Shown: piece after piece, positions 35,101-42,348 of the stretch
Layout: the number at the start of each line of letters is the position of its first letter
How positions within the stretch are numbered: the first letter of the stretch is position 1
DNA from: Rhodonellum sp041748555
GTDB lineage: Bacteria; Bacteroidota; Bacteroidia; Cytophagales; Cyclobacteriaceae
Assembly (NCBI GenBank): GCA_041748555.1
Contig: JBGTDA010000241.1
Coordinates: 17,174-81,173 of the forward strand
Length of the DNA: 64,000 nucleotides
Reading direction: 5' to 3'
Position numbers and translations under genes: made by a program
Notes under the pieces: model-generated
Databases searched by the model: none
Seen by the model: only the letters and a program-made list of their open reading frames with translations
What the model was told of the DNA's origin: nothing

Positions 35101-35170
35101 GTTCAAAATCTATTACCTGTTTTTCTTTATAGGAATAAATTCCCTGTAGTTCCAGTTTTACCGGTATCAT
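32138..35170 (-). CDS. sbcC: SMC-like exonuclease subunit SbcC
   Basis: The ATPase subunit of the SbcCD (Rad50/Mre11-like) nuclease, which cleaves hairpins and processes DNA ends. The 1010-residue product has the N-terminal Walker A GDVGSGKSSILEAI (residues 35-48) and long heptad-rich coiled coils. A central zinc hook CPLCG lies near residue 500. The C-terminal half carries the signature LKTLSGGQTFQASLCLALAL and Walker B SFFFLDEGFGALD. Its ATG lies two bases after the sbcD stop, forming a minus-strand operon. Confidence 0.97.
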   Translation of the reverse strand: MIPVKLELQGIYSYKEKQVIDFEQLTAAGLFGIFGDVGSGKSSILEAILLALYGSTERLSDKGEKSSMVNLQSEQVLINFEFKAGRNNSRTYLARYSAKRNSKNFDEVRPAEHTFYEKKEGLIEPLSLRGEELVGMKKEHFKQTVIIPQGKFREFIDLTPGPRAEMMKELFGLERFDLSGKTGSLMKSLRENKIRLETQLQALEIYSSEALSQKEIQIKEIAFQTEREEKTCILAEADFQKQEILKIQNQKLTGFLKEWQELQERLPEIEGKKSLWKDFLKAKTHLKPVWNQTLDLQKELEKYKVSVVDCTRFKENYIHEIEKLEAEEQDLKNKANKKSEREAKIRDLKKVLVLQNLKEALKAAELQLEQLIPNVSSGIAEQKEIEEKIRTLEEETEKTVVPDSSQLAELKSAAKDWISLQDQLTKGKSELLLSEQSGKAIQKDITDQLQQLPKEETSFESWIESQKHTLKNLENAKEKLLRKRGLAQHVHLLHDGEPCPLCGALEHPDPLEKESDEQELKQQNLAIEQAKKTLDKIQSIVQKLSEQRIRQENQLSIHQNITSEAAIVQEKLERLVHALENRNILSGEALINYIEQTENEIGRKDKLLHEIKKLRKNLEADKISLEKDQKELQAVEQNILSQNSTIASKREEIQDWNFCRPFFDRDTATIGQNIQNVQKDIEQTADLLNGKQKVLQESRAKQATNLANLKHYTEMVSKTGSRLADLELEFIQLMEIHGFSDRKSVIDLFNHSLDADKVDAEIRQFESRRSIVRSRVEELQNEVGVAEFKLEMFEKLQVELHEKKAALESIKKEFTLLDREIKESRIRLEVKIKLGKEFDILENRESNLKELEKIFKGSGFVKYVSTIYLKELCNTANLRYMKLTKNSLSLEIDENNTFWVVDYLNGGKKRLLKTLSGGQTFQASLCLALALAEKVKSLNQADQSFFFLDEGFGALDRNSLRVVFETLKALRHENRIVGIISHVEELQQEIEVYAKVQLDSEKGSQVGYSF

Positions 35171-35172
35171 GC

Positions 35173-36396
35173 TTATTCGTTTTGACTGATGACTTCTTTA
35201 AAAATATCGATCAGATCAGAATTGGGTTCCTGACCTTTCTCACTTTGGTAATACATTTTAAAAAGCGTAACCATGTCCTTGCCCAGATCCTGGACCTGCA
35301 GTCCCTGACTTTCTTCCCCAAATCGACCTTTGATTTTGGGTATCAGATTGACAATGCCGTCATGTGCTTTCATGATGGCTTTTCGGGTGGCTGCATCGAT
35401 GGAATGTTCGGTTTCAAAGGTAATTTCCACAAAGCAATAGGGATTCTTCTCCAACCAATCCAATGCCTCGCTCAGGTCACTGAATGTATTCCGGCACAAT
35501 GGTCTTCCCGATTTCAAACCTATGGGTCTGTACTGAACAGGTTTTCCCGGCTCGGCTTCCAAGATGACCACCTGTTTTTGTTGGTCCGCTTCGCTGAAAG
35601 AATACGCCAAAGGTGAACTGCTATACACCACCGGGAAGGGATTATTGCTTACCGCGTGGTAACGGTGTAAATGGCCCAAAGCTGCATACTGGATTTGGGG
35701 AGGAAGATCGTTGGTGAATATCGCCTGAGTGCCCCCAACATGAAGAATCGGCCTTTCGCTTTCAGGTTCGGGTTCAGGTTTCTCCCCTTCTTTGATAAAG
35801 AAATAATGACCCATAAAAATATTGATTCCCTCCGTATCACAATATTGATCTGCTAAAATCTGCCATTTCCTGCCGAGTAATTTCCTGAATTCAGTTTCCC
35901 TGTCATTTTCACCCAGATATGTTTTGAGCAAAACCTCATTGGCATAGGGTGCCATTATGATTCTGATGGGTGTAGGATTGTCCGGAAGTTTTAATTCTAC
36001 AAAACCCATGGCCGAATCAGTGATTTTTAGTCCGGAATCCAGCTTTCCTACCGGCACTACCGTATCATATTTTCCATAGAATATAATCCCCATTTCTCTG
36101 GCCAAAGGATCAGGGGCTTCCACAAATTGGGTGCTGTCATGATTGCCGGAAATGGCTACAATTGCCCTTTTCCCGTTCCGGGAGAGTCTTTTTAGGGTTC
36201 TATAGAAAAGCTCAACAGCCTCATGGCTGGGGTTGAAAGTATCAAAAATATCCCCGGCCAACAGCACAAGGTCAACTTGCTGTTCATCGGCAATTGTGAT
36301 GATTTCCTCAAGGACAAGTTTTTGTTCTTCCAGTCTGGAAAACTCCTGCAATCGCTTGCCAAGATGCCAGTCTGCAGTGTGAAGAATTCTAATCAT
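35173..36396 (-). CDS. sbcD: Exonuclease subunit SbcD
   Basis: The metallophosphoesterase subunit of SbcCD. The 407-residue product shows the five phosphoesterase motifs: ILHTADWHLGKRL, LLAGDIFDTFNPSHE, AISGNHDSTQFVE, IFMGHYFF and ALGHLHRYHAV. Its length is normal for SbcD. It is first in the operon, followed two bases later by sbcC. A 142-base divergent gap separates it from the RlpA-like gene. Confidence 0.97.
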   Translation of the reverse strand: MIRILHTADWHLGKRLQEFSRLEEQKLVLEEIITIADEQQVDLVLLAGDIFDTFNPSHEAVELFYRTLKRLSRNGKRAIVAISGNHDSTQFVEAPDPLAREMGIIFYGKYDTVVPVGKLDSGLKITDSAMGFVELKLPDNPTPIRIIMAPYANEVLLKTYLGENDRETEFRKLLGRKWQILADQYCDTEGINIFMGHYFFIKEGEKPEPEPESERPILHVGGTQAIFTNDLPPQIQYAALGHLHRYHAVSNNPFPVVYSSSPLAYSFSEADQQKQVVILEAEPGKPVQYRPIGLKSGRPLCRNTFSDLSEALDWLEKNPYCFVEITFETEHSIDAATRKAIMKAHDGIVNLIPKIKGRFGEESQGLQVQDLGKDMVTLFKMYYQSEKGQEPNSDLIDIFKEVISQNE

Positions 36397-36538
36397 TTAG
36401 GTAAAGGTTATGATTTATATAATAAATTCAATTAACTTGAAATCTAATTAAAATTCAAGTTAGAGGCTTCAACCCTTCATTCCAAATGTAAATGTTGTGG
36501 TTGACCGGATTTGGCACATTTTTTGAAAAAAAGCGAAA

Positions 36539-37081
36539 ATGAAATTGTCCCTAATTATTTTTGTTATCCTGCTCAATCTCAGCTTGCTAATGGTGTCGGC
36601 TAAAGAGGTAGGCACAAATACCAAAACTGAGCTTAAAATACAGGAAGGAATAGCCAGTTACTATGGCCGTAGGTTTCACATGAGAAAAACCGCCAACGGT
36701 GAGATTTTCAATATGAATGAAATGACTGCAGCCCATAAAAACTTGCCCTTTGGCACAAAACTCAAAGTGACCAACACCAGAACAGGCAAGGAAGTATGGG
36801 TTCGCATCAATGACCGGCTGCCGCAAAACTCCAAAAGAATCATAGATCTTTCCAGAGGTGCAGCCAAAAAATTGGATATGATCCAGGACGGAATTGTCCC
36901 TGTAACCCTAGAAGCAACTGATGATGAAACCATTTTTTCCCTTATTGATCATTATCTGGAAGATGTGCCGGAAGATATCCGGTTGAGGGTTTATGCTGAT
37001 CCCATTGATTATGTCAAACCTGACTTTTGCCCGGCGGAGATTGTGCTGGAGCCTCAGGGAGGGGTTATGGCAAGTATTTAG
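36539..37081 (+). CDS. RlpA-like double-psi beta-barrel protein
   Basis: A 180-residue exported protein of the septal lytic transglycosylase RlpA family. It has a signal peptide (MKLSLIIFVILLNLSLLMVS followed by AKE) without a lipobox cysteine. The barrel covers about residues 38-122: GIASYYGRRFHMRKTANGEI, TAAHKNLPFGTKLKVTNTRT and VWVRINDRLPQNSKRIIDLS, which contains the conserved Asn-Asp-Arg. No SPOR domain is present. The role is presumably peptidoglycan remodelling, but RlpA members of this phylum are not well studied. Confidence 0.88.
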   Translation: MKLSLIIFVILLNLSLLMVSAKEVGTNTKTELKIQEGIASYYGRRFHMRKTANGEIFNMNEMTAAHKNLPFGTKLKVTNTRTGKEVWVRINDRLPQNSKRIIDLSRGAAKKLDMIQDGIVPVTLEATDDETIFSLIDHYLEDVPEDIRLRVYADPIDYVKPDFCPAEIVLEPQGGVMASI

Positions 37082-37241
37082 TGTTTTGCACTTTTCTTGT
37101 TGAAGGCTTTCTGAAGTATCCTTTCCTCTTTATCTGAACCATTTGTCAAATTTCCTTATCCAGGTCTTCCTCTGAGACTAAATTGTTATTTTCTGAATCT
37201 TTCAGTAACTTGATTACCCAAAAATTTTATAAATATCCATT

Positions 37242-37375
37242 ATGAAAAGAATGTTTGGAATTATCCTTACACCAGATTGGACGGCGGCTTTATGGTTTCA
37301 GTTCCGTCACTTCCCGGCTGCGTTATTTGGGGCGAAACCATTGAAGAAGCCAAGAAAATACATTCCTTGATTTGA
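37242..37375 (+). pseudogene. Frameshifted, truncated HicB-like antitoxin remnant
   Basis: From the ATG at 37242 one frame reads MKRMFGIILTPD. From 37280 another frame reads DGGFMVSVPSLPGCVIWGET followed by IEEAKKIHSLI and a stop at 37373. Together they match the N-terminal domain of HicB proteins (Asp-Gly-Gly, LPGC, the Gly-Glu-Thr-Ile-Glu-Glu-Ala turn). A net two-base offset splits the reading frame, and the C-terminal DNA-binding part is absent. No HicA toxin is adjacent. The rest of the 37082-37429 gap holds nothing I recognise. Confidence 0.65.
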
Positions 37376-37429
37376 CAACTCATTTTTTGAAAATGGAATA
37401 AAATAGAAATATGCTCTTTACCAATACCT

Positions 37430-38569
37430 TCAAAAATCGTATTTCACCAATAACAAAACCGGATTCGAGTCGGGGTCCAGGTTTTTTGCCAGTTCCCTGA
37501 CTTTGGGATGGCCCAGAGTTGGGTCAGCGGAGGCGTCCGCTATCCCTTTTATGATATTCCGGGGCTCTACCAAAAAGATCATATGATCCTGAAACACCCC
37601 GACGGGATAAGAATTATTTTCCAAAGTCACATCATTCCATAAAGAGGTGCGTTTGAAAAGCTTCACTTCTCCGGTATTTTTGGAATGTAATCCAGTCCAA
37701 AATTCCTCATTTAAAGCAAAGGCCAAATATCCATGAGAGGCGGTTTCAAAATAATACCAGATTTGGGCAAAAGCATTCATTTGATTGTTCCAGAATGGAT
37801 CGTCCTCCTCTTTGGGCAGGAGATCTTGCCTGATGGATTTATTCCCAAAATCAAACATCCTATAGGGGATCAATTCCCCTCCTGAATTGATGCTATAGAG
37901 GGTGTCATTCATATTTCTTCTGTAAATCAGCGTCCCATCGGCTTCATTTCTAAAGAGGGGATTGATGATGCCGGCATCAATCCTTCTGTTTTGATAAGGA
38001 AAATAGGAATGGATAACCTTAAAATCATGATCCGTTATATCGAGGTTAAAGTCAGCATTGCCGGTGATAAAGGCGAATACCCCTGAACCGTTTAATTTAC
38101 TGAATCCAATGCCCCCTCTGGGATTCACTTCTCTGCTTTCAATAAAATTCCCCTCAAAATCAAAGGTCTTGATATGGGTCTCCATGTCAAGAACAAAAAT
38201 CTCTTGGTTTTCGATAAAAAAATCAATCGGGCGACCTATTTCTTTGGGCCCCGGACCTGATTCCCCAATTTTTCGGATAAACTTTCCGTCCTTTGAAAAC
38301 ATAAAAATGGATTGGGCCATAAGCATATCCAAAATAAAAATGTAATCAGCCGTAGCAAGAACTTTGCTGACTTTTCCGATCAGGGAACGGTCAGTGGTCT
38401 CTAACGGTATAATCCGGATATCCTCGGCGATCAAATCAGAAAGGTTCAACTTATCCAATTCCTGAGAAAGATCGATTGTTACAGTTTCCACTTCCTGCTT
38501 TTCTGAACCCGATTTTGTTGTACATGCAAAAAGAATAAATACTAATACAATTAGGGATATTGCTTTCAT
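37430..38569 (-). CDS. 6-bladed beta-propeller lipoprotein (module 1)
   Basis: A 379-residue lipoprotein with signal MKAISLIVLVFILFAC (lipobox cysteine at 16). The body has the repeated pattern of Bacteroidota 6-bladed propellers: IIPLETTDRSLIGKVSKVLA, then YIFILDMLMAQSIFMFSKDG followed by KFIRKIGESGPGPKEIGRP, and later blades. The 'GKFIRKIGxxGxGPxE' turn is a family hallmark. Function is unknown. It lies downstream of a NVEALA-like small gene on the same strand, the first of four such pairs in this region. The 189-base gap between them contains an inverted repeat. Confidence 0.88.
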   Translation of the reverse strand: MKAISLIVLVFILFACTTKSGSEKQEVETVTIDLSQELDKLNLSDLIAEDIRIIPLETTDRSLIGKVSKVLATADYIFILDMLMAQSIFMFSKDGKFIRKIGESGPGPKEIGRPIDFFIENQEIFVLDMETHIKTFDFEGNFIESREVNPRGGIGFSKLNGSGVFAFITGNADFNLDITDHDFKVIHSYFPYQNRRIDAGIINPLFRNEADGTLIYRRNMNDTLYSINSGGELIPYRMFDFGNKSIRQDLLPKEEDDPFWNNQMNAFAQIWYYFETASHGYLAFALNEEFWTGLHSKNTGEVKLFKRTSLWNDVTLENNSYPVGVFQDHMIFLVEPRNIIKGIADASADPTLGHPKVRELAKNLDPDSNPVLLLVKYDF

Positions 38570-38643
38570 ATATTTTGAAATACGAAGAAGTTTAAATCAT
38601 TTTAAATAACTATGATAAAAAGCAATAATATAATACATTTTGA

Positions 38644-38745
38644 GGTCGTTTCACAAATTAAGTATAGAGGCTTTTGCTATATATAATTAAAAGATAAAAA
38701 ATCACTAAAAGCTTACCCGTAAAACATAAATTTTTTGAAACGACC
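38644..38745. repeat. 102-base element with 10-base inverted ends, MITE-like
   Basis: GGTCGTTTCA at 38644-38653 and its reverse complement TGAAACGACC at 38736-38745 bound an AT-rich interior that holds a shorter inner pair (GCTTTT / AAAAGC). It lies between the module 1 small gene and its propeller gene. It may be a miniature inverted-repeat element, or a weak terminator for the minus strand. Confidence 0.45.
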
Positions 38746-38758
38746 CCAGATAATTCCT

Positions 38759-38998
38759 TTAACAATCTCTAGTAACCTCTCCCCAAGTAGAGCAAGAGTT
38801 GCCATCTCCAGTATAGAAGCAAATTTCATACACACCAGGTCCATTAGTACAGTACATTTGTTTCCACCTTAAAGTAGATTCACTCCCCGCCACCGCATTC
38901 TCCAACGCCATTTCCACTTCATTAAACTCAGCCTCAGGCTGCGTACCGTAATCAATACCTGCGAAAAGCAGGAATACCAAAACCGCAAAGGAAGCCAT
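38759..38998 (-). CDS. NVEALA-like small exported protein with cysteine-rich tail (module 1)
   Basis: A 79-residue ORF. A hydrophobic leader, MASFAVLVFLLFAGIDYGTQ, is followed by the conserved block FNEVEMALENAVAGSE and then a tail of about 39 residues with four cysteines. The EMALENAxAGS block resembles the motif for which NVEALA proteins are named. The start is uncertain: in frame, an amber codon lies directly before the ATG, and a lysine/arginine-rich leader lies one frame off upstream. Its leader DNA (38896-39000) is about 93% identical to that of the module 2 gene, but the tail is unrelated. Confidence 0.7.
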   Translation of the reverse strand: MASFAVLVFLLFAGIDYGTQPEAEFNEVEMALENAVAGSESTLRWKQMYCTNGPGVYEICFYTGDGNSCSTWGEVTRDC

Positions 38999-39069
38999 CT
39001 ATCCTCTTCTTTGTAGGGATAATTTTTTCCATGATCATTGTTGTTGGATTAAAGTTTATAAAAATAAAG

Positions 39070-39259
39070 GTAACTACTCAGCTTACTTTATGCCGAACCT
39101 AACCTCGATTTCCACTATCTTCAGATAGTGGGTAGTGGGGTCATTACCCTGAAATAAGCCCTATATACTTGACATATTTCGACTAAAGTCGAGCAGGGTG
39201 GTGAAATCCAACCATTTCTTCCATCTTAGATGGAGGAAATTAAGTACCTGAGTAGTGAC
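39070..39259. repeat. 190-base MITE-like element with internal hairpins
   Basis: The ends GTAACTACTCAG (39070-39081) and CTGAGTAGTGAC (39248-39259) are inverted repeats with one mismatch. Inside are three short hairpins: CACTATCT / AGATAGTG, TCGACT / AGTCGA and TCCATCT / AGATGGA. No ORF is contained. The structure suggests a small non-autonomous mobile element or a REP-like cluster. Confidence 0.5.
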
Positions 39260-39323
39260 AAAAAAAGAAAATTAAATATAAAATAATTATTTTAAATCAA
39301 ACTAGTAGTTTAAAATTAAACGC

Positions 39324-39790
39324 TTATTTTAATTTATTTATATCCCACTTCCATTTCTTTGAAATTCTCCCTTGGAAAATATTTGGACCGACTTTATTGG
39401 CTGACAGAAGGAAATTTGTAAATATTTCATTTTCGTTGTTTGAAGAGGGTTTAATCTTGAGATCCAAAAGGAATTTTTGTATAAATTCACATTTATTCCC
39501 CTCCTGTTGATAAAGGTCCCACCAAAAAGCGCTCCATAGGTTGGGACCATTGAACAAATCACTGCTTATCCCCAAAGGGGCTATTAGAAGAGTATTGGAT
39601 AGGGTAGGTGCTGTCATTAAGATACTTCTCCCACATTTCCCGGTTGTTTTCCTGATATTTTTGGTAGGGCACACCATTAATGTTCCCTACCGGAATCTCC
39701 AGCTCATGGATGGCGAGGTTCCGCATAAATACCGCAAAACCCGTTCGAATATCATCTTTGAGAATCTTGAATTAGTCATTTAACCAATAT
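39324..39790 (-). pseudogene. Decayed minus-strand gene of unknown family
   Basis: Two overlapping frames on the minus strand look protein-like. One (about 39775-39570) contains RTGFAVFMRNLAIHELEIPV and NGVPYQKYQENNREMWEKYL. The other continues from about 39590 to 39324 with LFNGPNLWSAFWWDLYQQEG and FLLDLKIKPSSNNENEIF. The change of frame in the middle and the lack of a credible start suggest a frameshifted remnant. I do not recognise the family. The rest of the gap 39000-39937 is AT-rich and apart from the repeat at 39070 shows nothing else. Confidence 0.4.
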
Positions 39791-39937
39791 CTCAATCTAT
39801 GTCTATCAGCCATTAAATAAATTATAGATCGGAATAAACCTTTATAATTCCAAATTGCTTAGTAATTTGAAATAATAAAAATATATAACTACATGGCGTA
39901 CAGCAAATTTGGCTTTATTTTTCAGATGCCTAATAAA

Positions 39938-40510
39938 TTATGGATTTGGAATATAATTTTCAAGGAATTTAGGATCTTTAATTGAATCACCTTCAACAAG
40001 AATTGCAAAATTTTGATCCAGAAGAAATACTCTATCAGTTTCATTATTGAAATTTGCAGGATTTAATGCCTCAAATTCTTTATGAATATCAAAAAATAAT
40101 TTAGCTTCGGGTAAAGTATTGCCTTCAGCTTCAAAAAGAAAAGTGAAGAGATTAAAATTATCATAGGAATGAAAAATAAAATAAACAGGAACATTTTTTG
40201 AGTGAAATGCTACCACCCTTTTTTGCCATAACTCAAGTTCTCTCAAACAAGTCACACATGAAACACTCAAGTAAACTAAGACATAAAGGTTTTTCTCCAA
40301 AAAGAGATCATTTGAGTTTACCTTAGATGTACCTAACTTTGGTGTAAATTCATATAAAATCTCTGGCAATCTGAGGAGCTTTTGATTTCTAATTTCTACT
40401 TCTTTTATCCCCTCTTTTTTATTTCTATTAGCATTCTGGACATCACAAGAGGAAAAGGTAAGCAATTGAATGATCAAGAAAAATTGAAAGATTCTGTTCA
40501 TGCCCTGCAT
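39938..40510 (-). CDS. Thioredoxin-like lipoprotein (module 2)
   Basis: A ~190-residue lipoprotein. The signal MNRIFQFFLIIQLLTFSSC has a lipobox-type cysteine. The thioredoxin-like strand and active site read LYVLVYLSVSCVTCLRELEL, with the CxxC at the canonical position. The C-terminal part contains FLLDQNFAILVEGDSI, typical of periplasmic redoxins. The ATG at 40510 shares a base with the stop of the propeller gene upstream (TGATG), so the two are translationally coupled. An internal ATG at 40501 would give the cleaner signal. It probably acts as a periplasmic thiol reductant or oxidant for partners of this module. Confidence 0.78.
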   Translation of the reverse strand: MQGMNRIFQFFLIIQLLTFSSCDVQNANRNKKEGIKEVEIRNQKLLRLPEILYEFTPKLGTSKVNSNDLFLEKNLYVLVYLSVSCVTCLRELELWQKRVVAFHSKNVPVYFIFHSYDNFNLFTFLFEAEGNTLPEAKLFFDIHKEFEALNPANFNNETDRVFLLDQNFAILVEGDSIKDPKFLENYIPNP

Positions 40511-41577
40511 CACATATTTTTGGCTAGATCCAAGGTAATATATAATATCTCGCCGGTGTCTACATCGTATGAATAGAGTGTTTTATTATCAGGGGACACA
40601 TTAAAACTCATTATTTTTCTATCCAAATTCATCGTCATAACCGGGGTTCCGTCCCAATTATAGATATTAACGGTATCGGAAAAATCAGAGTCTATAGTAT
40701 TATCATAGTTGCCGGAAAAAAGCACAAAAATATAATCGTCTGTAGCGGCTACTCCAGAACTGCACTTTTGAATTTCGCCTCCTCTTTCCAAACTCATTTT
40801 ACCGAGCTCATCTTTTTTTAAAGCAAATTCATTATTGATATTCTCAGGTCCCCAAATCAATATGCTTTGCAATGTTTCCAAATCAAAAATTTCTATGGCC
40901 TCATTCCATCGGTAAGCTGAGACTAATTGCTTCCCGTCAGGTTTTACGGCATATAAAGCCTGAAAGTAATCCTGTAGGGTTTCACTCGAAATGTTTTCGG
41001 GAAACTTTTCAAAAACACCAAATTCATTCATTATCTCACCGGTATGTCTATCCACTTTTTGAAATTTAAATCGGGAACTGGATAGTCCATTTCCCAGAAT
41101 TTCATTTTCGTTTAGAATTTCGATCCATCTAAAATATTCTGCTAGCTTCAGTTCCTTTTTCCTGTTTTCTTCATTCAAATTCAGCAAATCAAATTCTATA
41201 ACTTTATGCATCGAAAAATCCAATACCCATAACACCCCGTTTTTTATTCCGGAAGACAATGGGGAAAACGTTTCGTATGGGCCGTTTCCTTTACCAATAT
41301 AACTTGCATTAAAATCCTTTGAATAGAAAGAATAAAAATGAAACACCCTTTCCTCTCTGCTTTCTATATCAAAAATAAATAACCCTGAGTCTGCTTCATA
41401 AATTTTATAGGGAGTTCCCCCATTATAGTCAATGAGCTTAGTAAAGTTGAATTCTTTGGTTTCGGGGAAAGATTCAATCCGAGTGGAATTTTTATTAATT
41501 ACTATTTCCATGTTCTTTTCAGTGTTACAACCGGTCAACATGAAGGTTATTGTTATTATAAAATAAAATATCTTCAT
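40510..41577 (-). CDS. 6-bladed beta-propeller lipoprotein (module 2)
   Basis: A 355-residue lipoprotein with signal MKIFYFIITITFMLTGC (lipobox cysteine at 17). The body has propeller-type repeats, for example SYIGKGNGPYETFSPLSSGI and LWVLDFSMHKVIEFDLLNL, and ends YDVDTGEILYITLDLAKNM. It lies downstream of the module 2 small gene, after a hairpin at 41691. It is coupled to the thioredoxin-like gene by a one-base overlap. The function of this propeller family is not known. Confidence 0.85.
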   Translation of the reverse strand: MKIFYFIITITFMLTGCNTEKNMEIVINKNSTRIESFPETKEFNFTKLIDYNGGTPYKIYEADSGLFIFDIESREERVFHFYSFYSKDFNASYIGKGNGPYETFSPLSSGIKNGVLWVLDFSMHKVIEFDLLNLNEENRKKELKLAEYFRWIEILNENEILGNGLSSSRFKFQKVDRHTGEIMNEFGVFEKFPENISSETLQDYFQALYAVKPDGKQLVSAYRWNEAIEIFDLETLQSILIWGPENINNEFALKKDELGKMSLERGGEIQKCSSGVAATDDYIFVLFSGNYDNTIDSDFSDTVNIYNWDGTPVMTMNLDRKIMSFNVSPDNKTLYSYDVDTGEILYITLDLAKNM

Positions 41578-41690
41578 TTTTAAATTGGTACTAAGCAGTT
41601 TTAAAATTTTCCTGAATTCTATTTAAATGTCAATATGAAGGTTCAATTTCGATATTTCTAGATCTAATTTAATTCAATCCTTATCGAATT

Positions 41691-41724
41691 ATAAGTGGCA
41701 ATAAAATACCTTATTGCCACTTAT
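41691..41724 (-). terminator. Strong hairpin after the module 2 small gene
   Basis: A perfect 14-pair stem: ATAAGTGGCAATAA (41691-41704) and TTATTGCCACTTAT (41711-41724) around six bases. It begins nine bases past the small gene's stop on the minus strand and precedes the propeller gene. The T run is on the + side, so it may act more as an mRNA 3' stabiliser or attenuator on the minus strand. Confidence 0.65.
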
Positions 41725-41732
41725 TTTTAAGA

Positions 41733-41981
41733 TTAAGGATTAGGATTATATCCGCAACTAGATTCTTCCATTACGGATTTTGAACGACACTTGTATATTT
41801 GATAATCTTTATAAAAACATGAATCCAACATTGAACCAGTGTATTTACAACCAGTTGCTGTTTCACTCCCCGCAATGGCATTCTCCAACGCCATTTCTAC
41901 TTCATTAAACTCAGCCCCACGCTGCGTACCGTAATCCATACCTGCGAAAAGCAGGAATATCAAAACCGCAAAGGATGCCAT
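41733..41981 (-). CDS. NVEALA-like small exported protein with cysteine-rich tail (module 2)
   Basis: An 82-residue ORF with the leader MASFAVLIFLLFAGMDYGTQ and the block FNEVEMALENAIAGSE. A cysteine-rich tail with four cysteines follows (the GCKYTGSMLDSC part and two more). Leader and block closely match the module 1 gene. The tail shares no clear similarity with it. The start is uncertain: the upstream sequence in frame reads basic residues (LKRKGW) but has no start codon, while an ATG one frame away precedes it. Transcribed towards its propeller partner. Confidence 0.72.
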   Translation of the reverse strand: MASFAVLIFLLFAGMDYGTQRGAEFNEVEMALENAIAGSETATGCKYTGSMLDSCFYKDYQIYKCRSKSVMEESSCGYNPNP

Positions 41982-42103
41982 CCACCCTTTTCTTTTTAAA
42001 GATCATCAACCTACTTGATCTAAATTTAGCCTTTATTTTAATTAATTTACATTCCGTTACGAATAAAAATCAATTATCCATTTTGTTTTAAAATTTTCAA
42101 GAG

Positions 42104-42285
42104 ATGGTTGGCAGCCTTGGGGCAACAGCGTTTTTGATGGTGTCAGCGGAAACGAAGAGGTGTTTTTGGATAAGGAGGTTGCTTTGGAGAAGGCTTTTGT
42201 TGGGAGTGGGGGTGAAGGCTGTTATCAACGGATGGTAATTGTAATGGGCATTCACAGTTTATCATTGGGACGGCAAATTTACTAG
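42104..42285 (+). pseudogene. Frameshifted NVEALA-like small gene (module 3)
   Basis: One frame from the ATG at 42104 reads MVGSLGATAFLMVSA, matching the leader of the module 4 gene. From 42154 a second frame reads EEVFLDKEVALEKAFVGSGG followed by EGCYQR, matching its conserved block. Compared with module 4, about 19 bases are missing between the two parts, which breaks the frame. The remaining tail has no further cysteines and ends at 42283. It lies 60 bases before the module 3 propeller gene, so the module order is kept although the peptide gene is dead. Confidence 0.7.
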
Positions 42286-42348
42286 CGAAACGTGCCGCAC
42301 ATTTGAATATGGTTGTAAGTATTGTTAATGTTATAGACAAAAAATTTG

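Noticed and set aside
38996..39045. Programmed frameshifting to join a basic leader to the module 1 and 2 peptides
   Set aside because: A +1 shift would be needed, no known slippery site or stimulating structure is visible, and module 1 has an amber codon between the parts.
39541..39783. An 80-residue plus-strand frame in the gap before the module 2 thioredoxin-like gene
   Set aside because: The minus strand of the same stretch carries more protein-like frames, and this one lacks a signal, motif or neighbour.
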